Of a stretch of DNA of 29,463 bases, positions 15,718 through 24,050 are shown piece after piece. The position numbers and the translations under genes are program-made. Below the pieces are notes generated by a model. It saw only the letters and a program-made list of their open reading frames with translations. It made no database searches and was not told the DNA's origin. Numbering within the stretch: the first letter of the stretch is position 1; every line of letters starts with the position of its first letter. The DNA is from Ktedonobacterales bacterium (lineage in GTDB: Bacteria; Chloroflexota; Ktedonobacteria; Ktedonobacterales; JACDGC01). The stretch is from positions 1-29,463 of the forward strand of contig JACDGC010000006.1 in NCBI GenBank assembly GCA_013815535.1, in the 5' to 3' direction.

Positions 15718-15920
15718 TTTCAAAAAATGGTGGGAACGGAGCAGATATGGGGGTCAGTGGATAACTGACGCAGGCCACATCGCCATACAAGCAGCACATG
15801 CACGTAACGCTGGAGGTTGTGCTACACGCTTGCTTGGTCTTGCGCGCATATGCACGAGCATGTGACCGATGATCCCCCTGGTTAGCAGCACAACCTAGGG
15901 ATCACCATCTGCGTGGGTGC

Positions 15921-17213
15921 TTAGCTGGACGCAAGCGCCGCCGCCGCGGGAAACGCGAAATCGAGTTGCACCTGCCGTGGGCTACGTCCAGGGATGGCCA
16001 CCACCGCGAGATCCAGTTCGGCGTCGAGCTGCAGCATCCGTCGGGCACGATGCAGTTGGTCGCCCGTGGGCAGATCGGGAATGGCCAGCTCGCGACCACT
16101 CCGCGGCGGTTCGCCGATCTGCATCAGCGTGAGCCGGGTCACCGTGGCGATGGCCCGCAGTTGATCTTCCAGCGCACCGATATCACGCTTGCGCGCTGGC
16201 AGGTCAATCGTGGCCTGCAACCGATCCAACATGCGCTCGACATCGGCGTCGCCATAGAAGTTCAACTGACTAATCTGCGTGATCAGACGCTTGAGTTGTC
16301 GCGTGGAGCCGCGTGCGAGCTTCTGGTTCCGCTGCATACTCGTCAGGACATCGGTAGCCACTTCGTAGATAAGGCCACGCAGCTGCGTCACCAGATCGGT
16401 GAGGAACCGATCAACCTCCGCAGTTTTGCGCGACCGGAGATCGCCCAGCACCTCGCGATTCATTGCCAGCAGTTGCCGCTCTTGCAGTTCAGCGGGGTCG
16501 GGGATACGCCCCACTTCCAAGGAGGGCAAGGCCACCGCTGGTTCGACGATGCCCTCGTTGAGCGGCACATCGATGTACGCGAAACTCGTGGTGTACGCAA
16601 AAGTTGCCGCGATCGCCTCCGCCGACGGGATATGGGCACGGATCTGATCACAAAACGCGGCGATGTACGCGTCTTCGGCCCCATAGACCGCTTCCGTGTC
16701 CGGGGTCGTCTGACACAAGACCGCATAGGCATGGCTGGCCGCCACCCGATATTGAGCCATCACCTCAGCCACGATGCCAGCATAATCCGCGACCAGTGCA
16801 TCACGCAGCGCAAAATACGCCCCCTGGCAACGCTGATTCTCCTCCTTCCAACGGAAATAAGCGGTCACGGGAACGAAGCGTCCCCATGGGGTGGCAAAAG
16901 AGTGTTTCTCCAAGATGCGCCGCCCTTCGGCCTCCGCCTGCTCCAGTTTCAAGCGTCGGTCCCGGGGCAACAGGCGTTTCTGGCCGAGCGTCATGATGGT
17001 TGCCAACACCTGGCGGATCGTGGCATCGTCAATGGTCATGCCCAAATCGTCGAAACGCAAGCTCGTTTGCGCGCGCCAGCGCCGGATCGAAAGGGTGACG
17101 ATGACCCCGCGCCGCGCAAGGTTGGCCACATCAGGGCGCACGGCCTGTGCGCCACCCAGGATCTCCGCTAATGCGGTTTCACGGGTGACGGCATCCGTGG
17201 TTTCAAGAGACAT
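15921..17213 (-). CDS. DUF3150-family protein
   Basis: The 430-residue protein shows the DUF3150 pattern: ARRGVIVTLSIRRWRA near the N terminus, LGQKRLLPRDRRLKLEQ, RRILEKHSF, TPWGRFVPVTAYFRWKEE and a helical, coiled-coil-prone C-terminal half. DUF3150 proteins have no known catalytic activity and are usually found beside AAA+ ATPases in plasmid or integrative-element loci. Here the neighbour upstream is the AAA+ gene, and only an intercistronic hairpin separates them. The ATG at 17213 follows GAGGAGG by six bases. The function of the pair is unknown; a chaperone-type partnership with the ATPase is likely. Confidence 0.85.
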   Translation of the reverse strand: MSLETTDAVTRETALAEILGGAQAVRPDVANLARRGVIVTLSIRRWRAQTSLRFDDLGMTIDDATIRQVLATIMTLGQKRLLPRDRRLKLEQAEAEGRRILEKHSFATPWGRFVPVTAYFRWKEENQRCQGAYFALRDALVADYAGIVAEVMAQYRVAASHAYAVLCQTTPDTEAVYGAEDAYIAAFCDQIRAHIPSAEAIAATFAYTTSFAYIDVPLNEGIVEPAVALPSLEVGRIPDPAELQERQLLAMNREVLGDLRSRKTAEVDRFLTDLVTQLRGLIYEVATDVLTSMQRNQKLARGSTRQLKRLITQISQLNFYGDADVERMLDRLQATIDLPARKRDIGALEDQLRAIATVTRLTLMQIGEPPRSGRELAIPDLPTGDQLHRARRMLQLDAELDLAVVAIPGRSPRQVQLDFAFPAAAALASS

Positions 17214-17241
17214 ACTCGTCCTCCTCGGGGGACAACAACAC

Positions 17242-17266
17242 GGCCAGGGAACGTTGTTCCCTGGCC
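17242..17266 (-). promoter_or_regulatory. Intercistronic stem-loop between the AAA+ and DUF3150 genes
   Basis: Perfect eleven-pair stem (17242-17252 with 17256-17266) with a 3-nt loop. The minus strand continues GTGTTGTTGTC and then the GAGGAGG site of the DUF3150 gene. No U-run. Confidence 0.7.
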
Positions 17267-17290
17267 AGTACAATCAATGGAGGCGCAGTG

Positions 17291-19165
17291 TTAGACCGCC
17301 CGTCGCCGACGGCGCGTGGCCGCCATCCCGTCGGGCGACTCCGGGGGTTCAGGCCGGCTTGCGGGGGTGGCAAGGAGGGCACGATAGCGTTCGGGTAAAT
17401 GTGCCAGATCGTTACACGCCGCCAGCGCCAACCGCGTATACCAATCGGCCGTTTCTGGGGTCTTCGTGCGGTACTCCCGACACGCCTGCTGGGCCAGCGG
17501 CAGCGACACGCTCGCGACGTCGCTGCGTTCGGCCAATTTGCGGGCTTTACGCACCAGATAGGCGAGATCGGCTGCGCTATACTGATCCGTTTGCGTGACC
17601 AGGTAGTCCAACGCTTCTGCGACGAACACCACGCTCCCTTGCGCGCGGGCTTGAGCGAGCAGCATGCCACGGCGGGCATCGGATTCGGGCAACAGCACCG
17701 GAATGATCCGGTCAAACCGACCTGGTCGCAGCAAGGCCGAATCAATGAGATCGGGCCGATTGGTGGCACCGATGACGATAACCTGGCCGCGCAAGCGCTC
17801 GTCACTCATGAACTGGAGCATACTATTGAACAGGTTGGCAGCGACCGGATTGCCCGATCCGTTCCCCCGCTGGCTCATGTCGGATTGGTCGAGCTCATCG
17901 ACAAACACCAGCGTGGGTGCCAGCGCCCGCACGAAGGTGAAGAACTGGCGCAGGTTGCGCTCCGACTCGCCCACGATGCCGCCTAAGATGTTTTCCGCGC
18001 GCAGCGCAACGGCATTGAAGCCGACCTCTTTGGCGAGGGCCGCCACCGTGAAGGTCTTGCCCGTCCCTGGCGGGCCAACGAACAAAGCCCCTTTGGGCAC
18101 ATCGCGGTCCGCCCGGCGCAACGGCAGGAGGATCTCGTCGCGGAGAAACGCGATGAGATAGTCCACCCCACCGAGCGCGCCAAACCCTTCGGGCAAGGGT
18201 TCGATCATCTCAGCCACGCGGCTGAATTCGGCGGCGATGATCTCGTCTTTCCGGCGTTTGACCAACCCCCGGGAGACGCCGCCTTCCTGCGCACCCAGGA
18301 GCAAAATATCGTCGAGATGGCGCAAGTTGAGGCCGGCGGTCATCGTGGCCATGTCACCGACCTCGACATCCTGCCAGGGAACCTGATCAGCCCCCGACTC
18401 CTGTTGGCACCAGGCGAGATACGCCACCCGCTCTTGCCGGTCGGGCGGCGGAATCTCAGCGGCTTTCCACCCGCTGCCGCTGGCCCGCAAATCCGGATGC
18501 AGATCATCGAGCCGGTCAGCACAGAGGAAGACCAGATTGTTCTGCTCGGCAAGCGACGTATCCGCCGCCCAGCTGAGGAGCATCACCAGGATGGTGCGAT
18601 CATCCGGGCTCAACATCGCTTTATCCGCCGGTGGCACGAGATAGTCGCCGTAGTCAAGGAGAATGGCGACCCGCTCGCGGGCTTTGGGCGCGCGCAGCAA
18701 CTCGCCCAACAGGGCCAGCGCATCCGCCGGACGCCGCGCTTCCGCAAAGCGATCGCCAGTCATGGGTTGCGGAGCCAAACCCGCCAGCGCGGCACTCACC
18801 GGGTCGCGTGGCGTCGCGGAGCTGCCCGACGGCTCGCGCGCCAACCACTCCAGCGCTTGTTTACGTTGCACATCCTGGGGAAGATCAGGTTGCCGCTGAC
18901 GCTTGACATCAATAGGGAAGGTAATCCCCCGCGCCCGGTCGTACACGATCACCACGCGTCCCCCAGCGGTAGGATTCATGGCCGCCAAGGCGGTCTGGAC
19001 AAACACGCGCTGGGGCAGATAGGTCGTACTATCGGCTTGGTGTACCGCGGTATAGCCCGAGATATCCCCATGCAAGAGAAAGCACGTCGCCTCCCCCGCC
19101 TGATAACTCGTCAGGCACCGACGAAACCAGGCTGGGACGTGGAGCGCCTGGTCAGTGTTCGACAT
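17291..19165 (-). CDS. AAA+ ATPase, Ycf46-like
   Basis: A 624-residue AAA+ ATPase. The N-terminal half (about 1-270) is divergent and has a degenerate P-loop-like region typical of Ycf46 proteins. The C-terminal AAA+ domain has Walker A GPPGTGKT (364-371), ILGGIVGESERNLRQFF after it, Walker B LVFVDELD (about 419-426), sensor 1 IGATNRPD and an arginine-finger region RPGRFDR. The GIVGESE motif is characteristic of Ycf46. AAA+ ATPases remodel proteins or nucleoprotein complexes using ATP. The ATG at 19165 is supported by AGGAG seven bases upstream; longer starts have no ribosome binding site. It overlaps the gene at 19152-19367 by 14 bp and is followed by DUF3150. The substrate is unknown. Confidence 0.85.
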   Translation of the reverse strand: MSNTDQALHVPAWFRRCLTSYQAGEATCFLLHGDISGYTAVHQADSTTYLPQRVFVQTALAAMNPTAGGRVVIVYDRARGITFPIDVKRQRQPDLPQDVQRKQALEWLAREPSGSSATPRDPVSAALAGLAPQPMTGDRFAEARRPADALALLGELLRAPKARERVAILLDYGDYLVPPADKAMLSPDDRTILVMLLSWAADTSLAEQNNLVFLCADRLDDLHPDLRASGSGWKAAEIPPPDRQERVAYLAWCQQESGADQVPWQDVEVGDMATMTAGLNLRHLDDILLLGAQEGGVSRGLVKRRKDEIIAAEFSRVAEMIEPLPEGFGALGGVDYLIAFLRDEILLPLRRADRDVPKGALFVGPPGTGKTFTVAALAKEVGFNAVALRAENILGGIVGESERNLRQFFTFVRALAPTLVFVDELDQSDMSQRGNGSGNPVAANLFNSMLQFMSDERLRGQVIVIGATNRPDLIDSALLRPGRFDRIIPVLLPESDARRGMLLAQARAQGSVVFVAEALDYLVTQTDQYSAADLAYLVRKARKLAERSDVASVSLPLAQQACREYRTKTPETADWYTRLALAACNDLAHLPERYRALLATPASRPEPPESPDGMAATRRRRRAV

Positions 19166-19367
19166 GGACCGCTCCTGTGACGTGGACATGCTCCACGCCG
19201 GCCTTATGCTGCTCAATAGCGCTAGTTTGTTCAATGGGAAATCCCAACGCCTGTAAGCGGGCGATGAGATTAGCCGTAGCCTGAGCGGCATCCGCGAAGG
19301 ACACCTCTGGCCCATCGACCATGATTTGGATCTGGCCACCATCCAACACAAAGATCTGGATATCCAT
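19152..19367 (-). CDS. Small protein (71 aa), candidate DUF2997-like partner of the AAA+ ATPase
   Basis: ATG at 19367 is preceded by AGAGGAGG nine bases upstream; the nearby TTG at 19376 lacks a proper spacer. The protein begins MDIQIFVLDGGQIQIMV, continues with DGPEVSFADAAQATANLI, and ends in a helix and His-rich tail. DUF2997-type proteins are short beta-strand proteins next to Ycf35-like and Ycf46-like genes; the resemblance here is visual and weak. It overlaps the AAA+ gene. Confidence 0.55.
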   Translation of the reverse strand: MDIQIFVLDGGQIQIMVDGPEVSFADAAQATANLIARLQALGFPIEQTSAIEQHKAGVEHVHVTGAVHVEH

Positions 19368-19382
19368 GCTAGGCAACCTCCT

Positions 19383-19856
19383 CTAGAGATGAAGCGTGAA
19401 ACGGGTGACGGGGTGTGCCTCGCCATCACCCTGATCGATCAGCACCTGAGCCGTCGTAACAGAGCCATAGAGTTGCTGCAAGCGGGATTGCAACTGGGTG
19501 GCAACCAGCGCCCCTGCCGCGCGTTGGAAGAGCTGGGAGACGAGTGCCTGCCAACGCTCGATTGCCATCCGCTGATCGGCAGAGGTCCCATTCACGGTGA
19601 CCTGGCCGCGCTCGACGAAGAGGTCGATGCCAAAGTAGCCGCCAATCCGGCATTGGACCAGGTCGTTCGCCAGCGTTTGGATGCTGAAATACGTGTCCAG
19701 CTCGCTGTCCGCAAAGCTCTGTGCACGCTCGGTGTACCCTTGCGCCACCAGCAGCGACTGTAGGAGGGAGGTGACGATGGGTGGGGTGAACAACGCCTGC
19801 ACCTGTTCGTCAGGGATGCAGGCCTTCGTAATACTGATCGCCAAATTGCAAGGCAT
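19383..19856 (-). CDS. Unknown protein (157 aa), possibly Ycf35/DUF1257-like
   Basis: The start at 19856 is preceded by AAAGG ten bases upstream. The protein opens MPCNLAISITKACIPDEQ, has a central part (VAQGYTERAQSFADSE), a beta stretch (GYFGIDLFVERGQVTVNG), and a second helical part (WQALVSQLFQRAAGALV). Ycf35/DUF1257 proteins are about this length and occur with DUF2997 and Ycf46-like genes; the three genes here are arranged in that order (19383, 19152, 17291). This analogy is the only basis for the call and needs a profile search. It is followed after 15 bases by the small gene at 19367. Confidence 0.55.
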   Translation of the reverse strand: MPCNLAISITKACIPDEQVQALFTPPIVTSLLQSLLVAQGYTERAQSFADSELDTYFSIQTLANDLVQCRIGGYFGIDLFVERGQVTVNGTSADQRMAIERWQALVSQLFQRAAGALVATQLQSRLQQLYGSVTTAQVLIDQGDGEAHPVTRFTLHL

Positions 19857-19912
19857 ACGTCGGAAACCTTTCATTGTTTCATGGCATGGGGCTGACATAC
19901 CCCAAGGTGACA

Positions 19913-20131
19913 CTACCGTTCCGGCAAACGTGGGAGTCCTCCGCGGGGCGGCGCGCGAGCATGGTACGGAGCGGCTGGTACGCCCAGCCACACCCAGCGA
20001 TGGGGGAAACTATTGGCCTCATCACGAAACCAGCCCCTGCGCTTTACCAGGGAAACTGCTCCCCTAAGAGGAAAGATCCCCAAGCGGGTGGTCCTACGGG
20101 GCATCAGCTGATGCCACATCCGTTCAGGCAT
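19913..20131 (-). CDS. Possible small basic protein (72 aa)
   Basis: A frame beginning MPERMWHQLMPRRT overlaps the stop of the upstream gene by a few bases and runs to TAG at 19913. The middle reads LVKRRGWFRDEANSF, PHRWVWLGV, and the end is rich in Arg and Pro. The codon choice is not unlike its neighbours, but there is no good ribosome binding site. It contains a perfect 14-bp palindrome (GCATCAGCTGATGC, 20101-20114). It could be a real small gene or a leader of the following gene. Confidence 0.35.
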   Translation of the reverse strand: MPERMWHQLMPRRTTRLGIFPLRGAVSLVKRRGWFRDEANSFPHRWVWLGVPAAPYHARAPPRGGLPRLPER

Positions 20132-21008
20132 AGAGCAGCGCCACCCGTTGCCCCATGCGCGCGAGACTGAGGACGCCACAATCACGGCGATAACGATAGG
20201 TGTAGCGACGGTAATCACGGATGCGATCACGCCCATCCTGGCGAGTGCCTACCAATCCTGCGAACGACATCCCAAGCAGGCTGATAAGCTGCCCGTCTCC
20301 GTCGACGAACGTCCCACCTGCGGCGAGGTGTAAGGGCAACCACGCCGCAGCCTCATCGGTCCATTGCTCCCATCGCGCGAGGACGGCGGCCGCCGAGGTG
20401 AGATCGCGCGCCACCGGGTGGACGTAGTAGCCCGTGGCTTTAAACGTTGCCAGCGCATCAGGTGAGAGAATACGAGCTGCCTGGTCCAGTGGCAGGGGGA
20501 ACGCCGCTTTGCTGCGGATGACATACAAGGTCGCTGCACGCGCCGCAGCGGCCACGAGATACCCCGCCGTCGGAACGTCATGTACCTGCCACTCAGACAA
20601 CATGACAAAGTCGACGCGCGCAATGAGCTGCCAGACCTCCCCCTGGCGTTCCACCCGCAGCGTGATCCCATGTAACTCCAGCACGGCTTCCCAATGACGC
20701 AGCACGCTCGGCCACGCCGGATGAAAGGCATCCCACAAGAGATCAGTGGTCGGCGCGGAAGGATGGCGCTCGCGTCCCTGCCAGAATCTGGTCGCAATCA
20801 TCGGCCAAGGAAGGCTCAAGGCGTTCGCCAGATCATGGTAGGCGACGAATTCCACCTGATTGGTCCACAGCAACGGACAGAGGGGGACATCCACATCGTA
20901 GGCCTGTCGTTGTGCGGCATCTTGGTAGGCCCGTCGCAGCGCCGCTGCATCATTCAGCGTGCCGGCCAACCATTCCGGGATCGCGTGCCAATCGAACGGT
21001 TCTTTCAT
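20124..21008 (-). CDS. Unknown protein (294 aa)
   Basis: The ATG at 21008 overlaps the TGA of the preceding gene (ATGA), so the genes are translationally coupled; the reported longer reading frame has no ribosome binding site. The protein begins MKEPFDWHAIPEWLAGT, has Trp- and Leu-rich helical stretches, a beta segment (QLIARVDFVMLSEWQ), an Ala-rich helix (AAAARAATLYVIRSKA), and a Tyr/Arg-rich C-terminal end (YRRYTYRYRRDCGV). Nothing I recognise. It could be a plasmid-type protein specific to this group. Confidence 0.65.
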   Translation of the reverse strand: MKEPFDWHAIPEWLAGTLNDAAALRRAYQDAAQRQAYDVDVPLCPLLWTNQVEFVAYHDLANALSLPWPMIATRFWQGRERHPSAPTTDLLWDAFHPAWPSVLRHWEAVLELHGITLRVERQGEVWQLIARVDFVMLSEWQVHDVPTAGYLVAAAARAATLYVIRSKAAFPLPLDQAARILSPDALATFKATGYYVHPVARDLTSAAAVLARWEQWTDEAAAWLPLHLAAGGTFVDGDGQLISLLGMSFAGLVGTRQDGRDRIRDYRRYTYRYRRDCGVLSLARMGQRVALLYA

Positions 21009-21412
21009 ACGAACACCGCCTCGCTGACACACGTGCGTGCGATGAACAATGGCTGAGGATACCTTTGATCCAGACAGCCCGAAAGCTGGAGGCGCATACC
21101 AGTGGCGAGAGCGAGCGCACACAAAGGAGCGGGAAGGCAGCAATCCAGTTGACCACCGGCGCCGACACGCAACAAGACGTGCTGATAGAGATCGCCGCGT
21201 GCCGTTACGGCCAGGCGACCACAGACGAGGACGCTGCCAACCAGCGAGATATCGAGGAGGGGCACAGAACTTGCCAGTTCCTCGATCGTTGCTCCAGGCG
21301 GCAAACCATACGTGTGCCAAAGGGCCGCCGACCACACCCATGCCACGACGTCCGGAGCAATGCGCGGCGCCTGATAGGTATACAAGGCGGGACGGCAACG
21401 AAAAGCGTTCAT
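21005..21412 (-). CDS. Unknown protein (135 aa)
   Basis: Two adjacent ATGs (21415 and 21412) follow GGAG; the second has the better spacing. The hairpin 21430-21462 ends just upstream. The protein begins MNAFRCRPALYTYQAP, has a Trp-rich middle (VVAWVWSAALWHTYG), beta stretches (SLVGSVLVCGRLAVTA) and ends CVSEAVFV. The final codons overlap the start of the 294-residue protein. Function unknown. Confidence 0.6.
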   Translation of the reverse strand: MNAFRCRPALYTYQAPRIAPDVVAWVWSAALWHTYGLPPGATIEELASSVPLLDISLVGSVLVCGRLAVTARGDLYQHVLLRVGAGGQLDCCLPAPLCALALATGMRLQLSGCLDQRYPQPLFIARTCVSEAVFV

Positions 21413-21429
21413 CATGTTCTCCAAATAAC

Positions 21430-21462
21430 TGCCCCACTGGCGATTCAAGCGCCAGTGGGGCA
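21430..21462 (-). promoter_or_regulatory. Intercistronic stem-loop before the 135-aa gene
   Basis: Perfect thirteen-pair stem (21430-21442 with 21450-21462) with a 7-nt loop, ending about 14-17 bases before the start codons at 21415/21412. The minus strand continues GTTATTTGGAG. No long U-run. Confidence 0.7.
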
Positions 21463-21498
21463 CAGACACTGAGGGGATCCGTGGATTCCCGGGGATTC

Positions 21499-22098
21499 TT
21501 AGCGCGTAACGGGGAGGGCAGGCTCGGTAGGGCCATCATTTTGGGCATCCACGATGAGGTGAACGTGCTTGAGGGCCTGTGCCGCTTCGTCAATGGTCGG
21601 GGTGCGCCCGGTGATGTTGCCCATGGTGAGGGGAATGCCCAGCATGCCGCGCATGGCTGGCGCGCCTTGTGACCAATAATGCGGGGTGCAGGCGAGGGCC
21701 AACCGCAAAGCCTGGGCAGCCACCCAAGGGCGTACCCCACCGAGACGTCGGATGCTGTGTATCTGAAGCAGCAGCCGTTCCAGCCCAACCTGGGCACGCC
21801 GCCACCAGACGTGCTGCTGGCGCCAGACACGCCGCTGGCTCCAGGGCCAGCGCCACTGGGCTCGCATGGTCTGCCAGGAAGCGAGCAGATCAGCGCGCGC
21901 CAGGATGGCAACGGCGAACAACAGGCAGAGACCTAAAGGCAAACTCCACTCCCCGACCGCGATCACGAGCAGTGCCAGCAACGCTAACAAGAGACGGCGG
22001 CGCGGCGCAGCGGCATACGAGGCGAACGCGAGCAGGATGAGCGTCAGCATAGGTAAGGTGCACACGGTGACGAGGAGCGTCACGAAGATGGTAGACAT
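21499..22098 (-). CDS. Unknown membrane protein (199 aa)
   Basis: ATG at 22098 has AAGGAGG at 5-6 bases, downstream of the hairpin 22123-22150. Two strong hydrophobic stretches occupy about residues 2-27 (VTLLVTVCTLPMLTLILLA) and 34-66 (LLLALLALLVIAVG and LCLLFAVAILARA), so the N terminus is membrane-anchored. The remainder is Arg- and Trp-rich and then soluble (RQQHVWWRRAQVGLERLL), with a short polar tail (HVHLIVDAQNDGP). No family recognised. It could anchor a complex to the membrane. Confidence 0.7.
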   Translation of the reverse strand: MSTIFVTLLVTVCTLPMLTLILLAFASYAAAPRRRLLLALLALLVIAVGEWSLPLGLCLLFAVAILARADLLASWQTMRAQWRWPWSQRRVWRQQHVWWRRAQVGLERLLLQIHSIRRLGGVRPWVAAQALRLALACTPHYWSQGAPAMRGMLGIPLTMGNITGRTPTIDEAAQALKHVHLIVDAQNDGPTEPALPVTR

Positions 22099-22122
22099 GG
22101 TAGTCCTCCTTACAAAAACACG

Positions 22123-22150
22123 CGACCATCTGCCCTGAAGCAGATGGTCG
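22123..22150 (-). terminator. Intercistronic stem-loop with U-run, terminator-like
   Basis: Perfect eleven-pair stem (22123-22133 with 22140-22150), 6-nt loop, followed on the minus strand by CGTGTTTTTGTAAGGAGG, which contains the ribosome binding site of the membrane protein gene. Confidence 0.65.
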
Positions 22151-22204
22151 ACACAAGTGGAGATAGCCGGCACGCTCAGCGCTGCCGGAGGTACGTCGCG
22201 GGCG

Positions 22205-22408
22205 TTATACCTCGCGCGAGGAGGGCGACCTCCCGCGAGCGGACAAAATGGCAAGAATGCAGGCGAGGCACAACTGTTGGTGATGGTAGATCATCCGCTG
22301 CCAGGCGGGATAGGGCTGGCAGCAACGTTGGCAGGTAAATTGGGGGCACAGATCCGCCGCAGGCTGCTCTGGTGGCGGCTCGTGGTTGGGGGGCATGACG
22401 GTTGACAT
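22205..22408 (-). CDS. Small zinc-ribbon protein (67 aa)
   Basis: ATG at 22408 follows AGGAAGG by seven bases; the frame extends further upstream without a good ribosome binding site. The protein begins MSTVMPPNHEPPPEQPAA and carries CPQFTCQRC, then LCLACI, giving a CxxC...CxxC zinc ribbon. The end is basic (SARGRSPSSREV). Small zinc ribbons bind nucleic acid or protein partners; the role here is unknown. Confidence 0.6.
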   Translation of the reverse strand: MSTVMPPNHEPPPEQPAADLCPQFTCQRCCQPYPAWQRMIYHHQQLCLACILAILSARGRSPSSREV

Positions 22409-22643
22409 CACCGCACCTTCCTTCTCACGCATGGGGCCAGGGGTCGTTGTGGACTCTTTCTCCGCGAGCGCTGGTGGAACGGCGAGCGGTCCGCGCGCGC
22501 TGCGCGACACATTGCCATCGGACACCGCTGCTGGCATCGTGCCAGTGGCCGATCCGCACAGCCAAGCGTGCGGCGATTTTAGGTCAGCACGGGACGGGAG
22601 GACTTTTCTCAAGCGGAGCGCGTCCCACCATCGCGTCGAACAC

Positions 22644-23384
22644 TCACAGGTATGGCGGCGGTGCTCGTGCGTGCGCGGGCGGGATACCGTTGGGATCAGG
22701 GGGGAACACCCCCCGCGTGGTTCTCACCGCACATGCTATCGGGAACATCCACGCCAGTTGCTGCTGGACGCCTGCGGCGGCCGCGTATGTGCTGCACCAA
22801 AAATCGTTGCGGCCACCAACGCCGGGGATGCCGCTCATGGTCGCGACACTGGCGCGGACCTCCGGCGATAGCTCACCCGCAGCCATCGGGGCCAACATCT
22901 CCGCCGACCGGTTGAGGAGGGTCCCCACCTTGAATTCGCCCAGGCGTAGCCCACCTCCCTGATCCGCCTGCTGCGGCCACAGCACATCGCCGACCAGGCG
23001 AAAGACTGCAGCGCATGCGGGGGAAGTGACGACTTGCCGGCGCTCGATTCGGCCAGGCTTGTTGTGGTCCCCTGCTCGCTTACGGCCACGATGGAGGATG
23101 TCCCCAGCTTCCTGATCGATCTCAATACAAGACATGACCAGCGGAAACGCTCGCGCACCCGCCGGTGCGCCCCGGACCCGCGGCAGATCGGCATCGACGG
23201 GGAACGGGATGCCAGCAGGATGAACCGAGACGACACGTCGGATGGGATCAGTCGCGCCCAATGGGTCAGTTGTTACCAGGTGGAGGCAATCGCGTCGCTG
23301 CGCGCGAACCAGCAAGAGATCGTGCCAGGGCGGCCTCGCGCGTTTCCGCCACCAGGGGAGGGGGGGCGACGAAGACTCAGACAT
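22644..23384 (-). CDS. Unknown protein (246 aa)
   Basis: The start at 23384 has GAGGG seven bases upstream, overlapping the stop of the upstream gene by 8 bases; the ATG at 23402 is the alternative. The protein has a basic N terminus (PWWRKRARPPWHD) and a charged central part (CIEIDQEAGDILHRGRKRA). It continues with GRIERRQVVTSPACAAV, a segment GELSPEVRASVATMSGI and a Pro/Arg-rich end. No recognised domain. It is coupled to the gene at 23377-23979. Confidence 0.55.
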   Translation of the reverse strand: MSESSSPPLPWWRKRARPPWHDLLLVRAQRRDCLHLVTTDPLGATDPIRRVVSVHPAGIPFPVDADLPRVRGAPAGARAFPLVMSCIEIDQEAGDILHRGRKRAGDHNKPGRIERRQVVTSPACAAVFRLVGDVLWPQQADQGGGLRLGEFKVGTLLNRSAEMLAPMAAGELSPEVRASVATMSGIPGVGGRNDFWCSTYAAAAGVQQQLAWMFPIACAVRTTRGVFPPDPNGIPPAHARAPPPYL

Positions 23385-23979
23385 CCGGGCACCCTCGCTC
23401 ATGCGCTGGCGCGTCGGCCCCCTCCGCTTGCGCGAGGAGCCAGACCAGCAGGTCGCGGGGACAGGCGCGCCACAGGTGCCACCAGAGGATCATTTGGCCC
23501 AGTGGCGTCACGCCATAGGCCCCGATAGAGCGAGGCAGTGGGAAGAGGAGCGCCACCTGCACCAATCCTTCGGCTTCGGCACCCTGTTGGGGCACCTGTG
23601 GCTGCCACGGACGCGGCTCACCCGTGAGGACGGGGAGATAGGCGAGCAGCAGCACGCGCATTTGGTAGGGTGTCAGGTGGCGTTCAATGGCACTTCCGTG
23701 CTGCCAACAAGGAGCACAGATTGAATCATGTGGCATCAGGACCTTCCAATCAGCGATGCCCTGGCGTTCCTCCGAAGGCCAGGGCGGAACAGCGTCAACA
23801 GCCAAGGACTGCACGCCAGTGTCAACCGAGGAATGGGAAGCGTATGAGCAGCTGTCGGCCACCATCAGGACGACGGCGTGGTAGCCACGCGGATCAAGAT
23901 GCGTGTTACACCACTGGCAGGCGCGCCAGCATTGGCAACCATGGCCTCCATCCAGCAGGTGAGCAAGGTAGCGCGTCAT
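23377..23979 (-). CDS. Unknown cysteine-rich protein (200 aa)
   Basis: The ATG at 23979 lies downstream of the hairpin 24007-24040; the ribosome binding site is weak (GAAGATATGG), so the start is uncertain. The N terminus is rich in Cys and His (GGHGCQCWRACQWCNTH) and a further CxxC occurs (SICAPCWQHG), suggesting zinc binding, possibly a treble-clef-like fold. The C-terminal half is hydrophobic and Trp-rich (QMILWWHLWRACPRD). The end overlaps the next gene by 8 bp. Function unknown. Confidence 0.55.
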   Translation of the reverse strand: MTRYLAHLLDGGHGCQCWRACQWCNTHLDPRGYHAVVLMVADSCSYASHSSVDTGVQSLAVDAVPPWPSEERQGIADWKVLMPHDSICAPCWQHGSAIERHLTPYQMRVLLLAYLPVLTGEPRPWQPQVPQQGAEAEGLVQVALLFPLPRSIGAYGVTPLGQMILWWHLWRACPRDLLVWLLAQAEGADAPAHERGCPDV

Positions 23980-24006
23980 GACAGACCATATCTTCACGGC
24001 ATGCTT

Positions 24007-24040
24007 GGCTGCCCCAGAACCTGGTATCCCTGGGGCAGCC
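24007..24040 (-). promoter_or_regulatory. Intercistronic stem-loop before the cysteine-rich gene
   Basis: Perfect eleven-pair stem (24007-24017 with 24030-24040), 12-nt loop, about 28 bases upstream of the start at 23979. There is no U-run. It follows the stop at 24051 by 10 bases. Confidence 0.6.
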
Positions 24041-24050
24041 TCTCGATGGC

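Noticed and set aside
15679..15920. Possible 35-codon frame in the gap before the 280-residue gene
   Set aside because: Weak ribosome binding site, low-complexity product and no similarity to any gene pattern in the window.
15966..17171. Long plus-strand frame of about 400 codons opposite the DUF3150 gene
   Set aside because: It is the antisense shadow of a convincing gene with family motifs and a ribosome binding site; its sequence has no domain pattern.
20124..21911. Extension of the 294-residue gene upstream to a 595-codon frame
   Set aside because: The upstream part covers another coupled gene (21005-21412), has no ribosome binding site and lacks protein-like composition; the ATGA overlap at 21005-21008 fixes the start.
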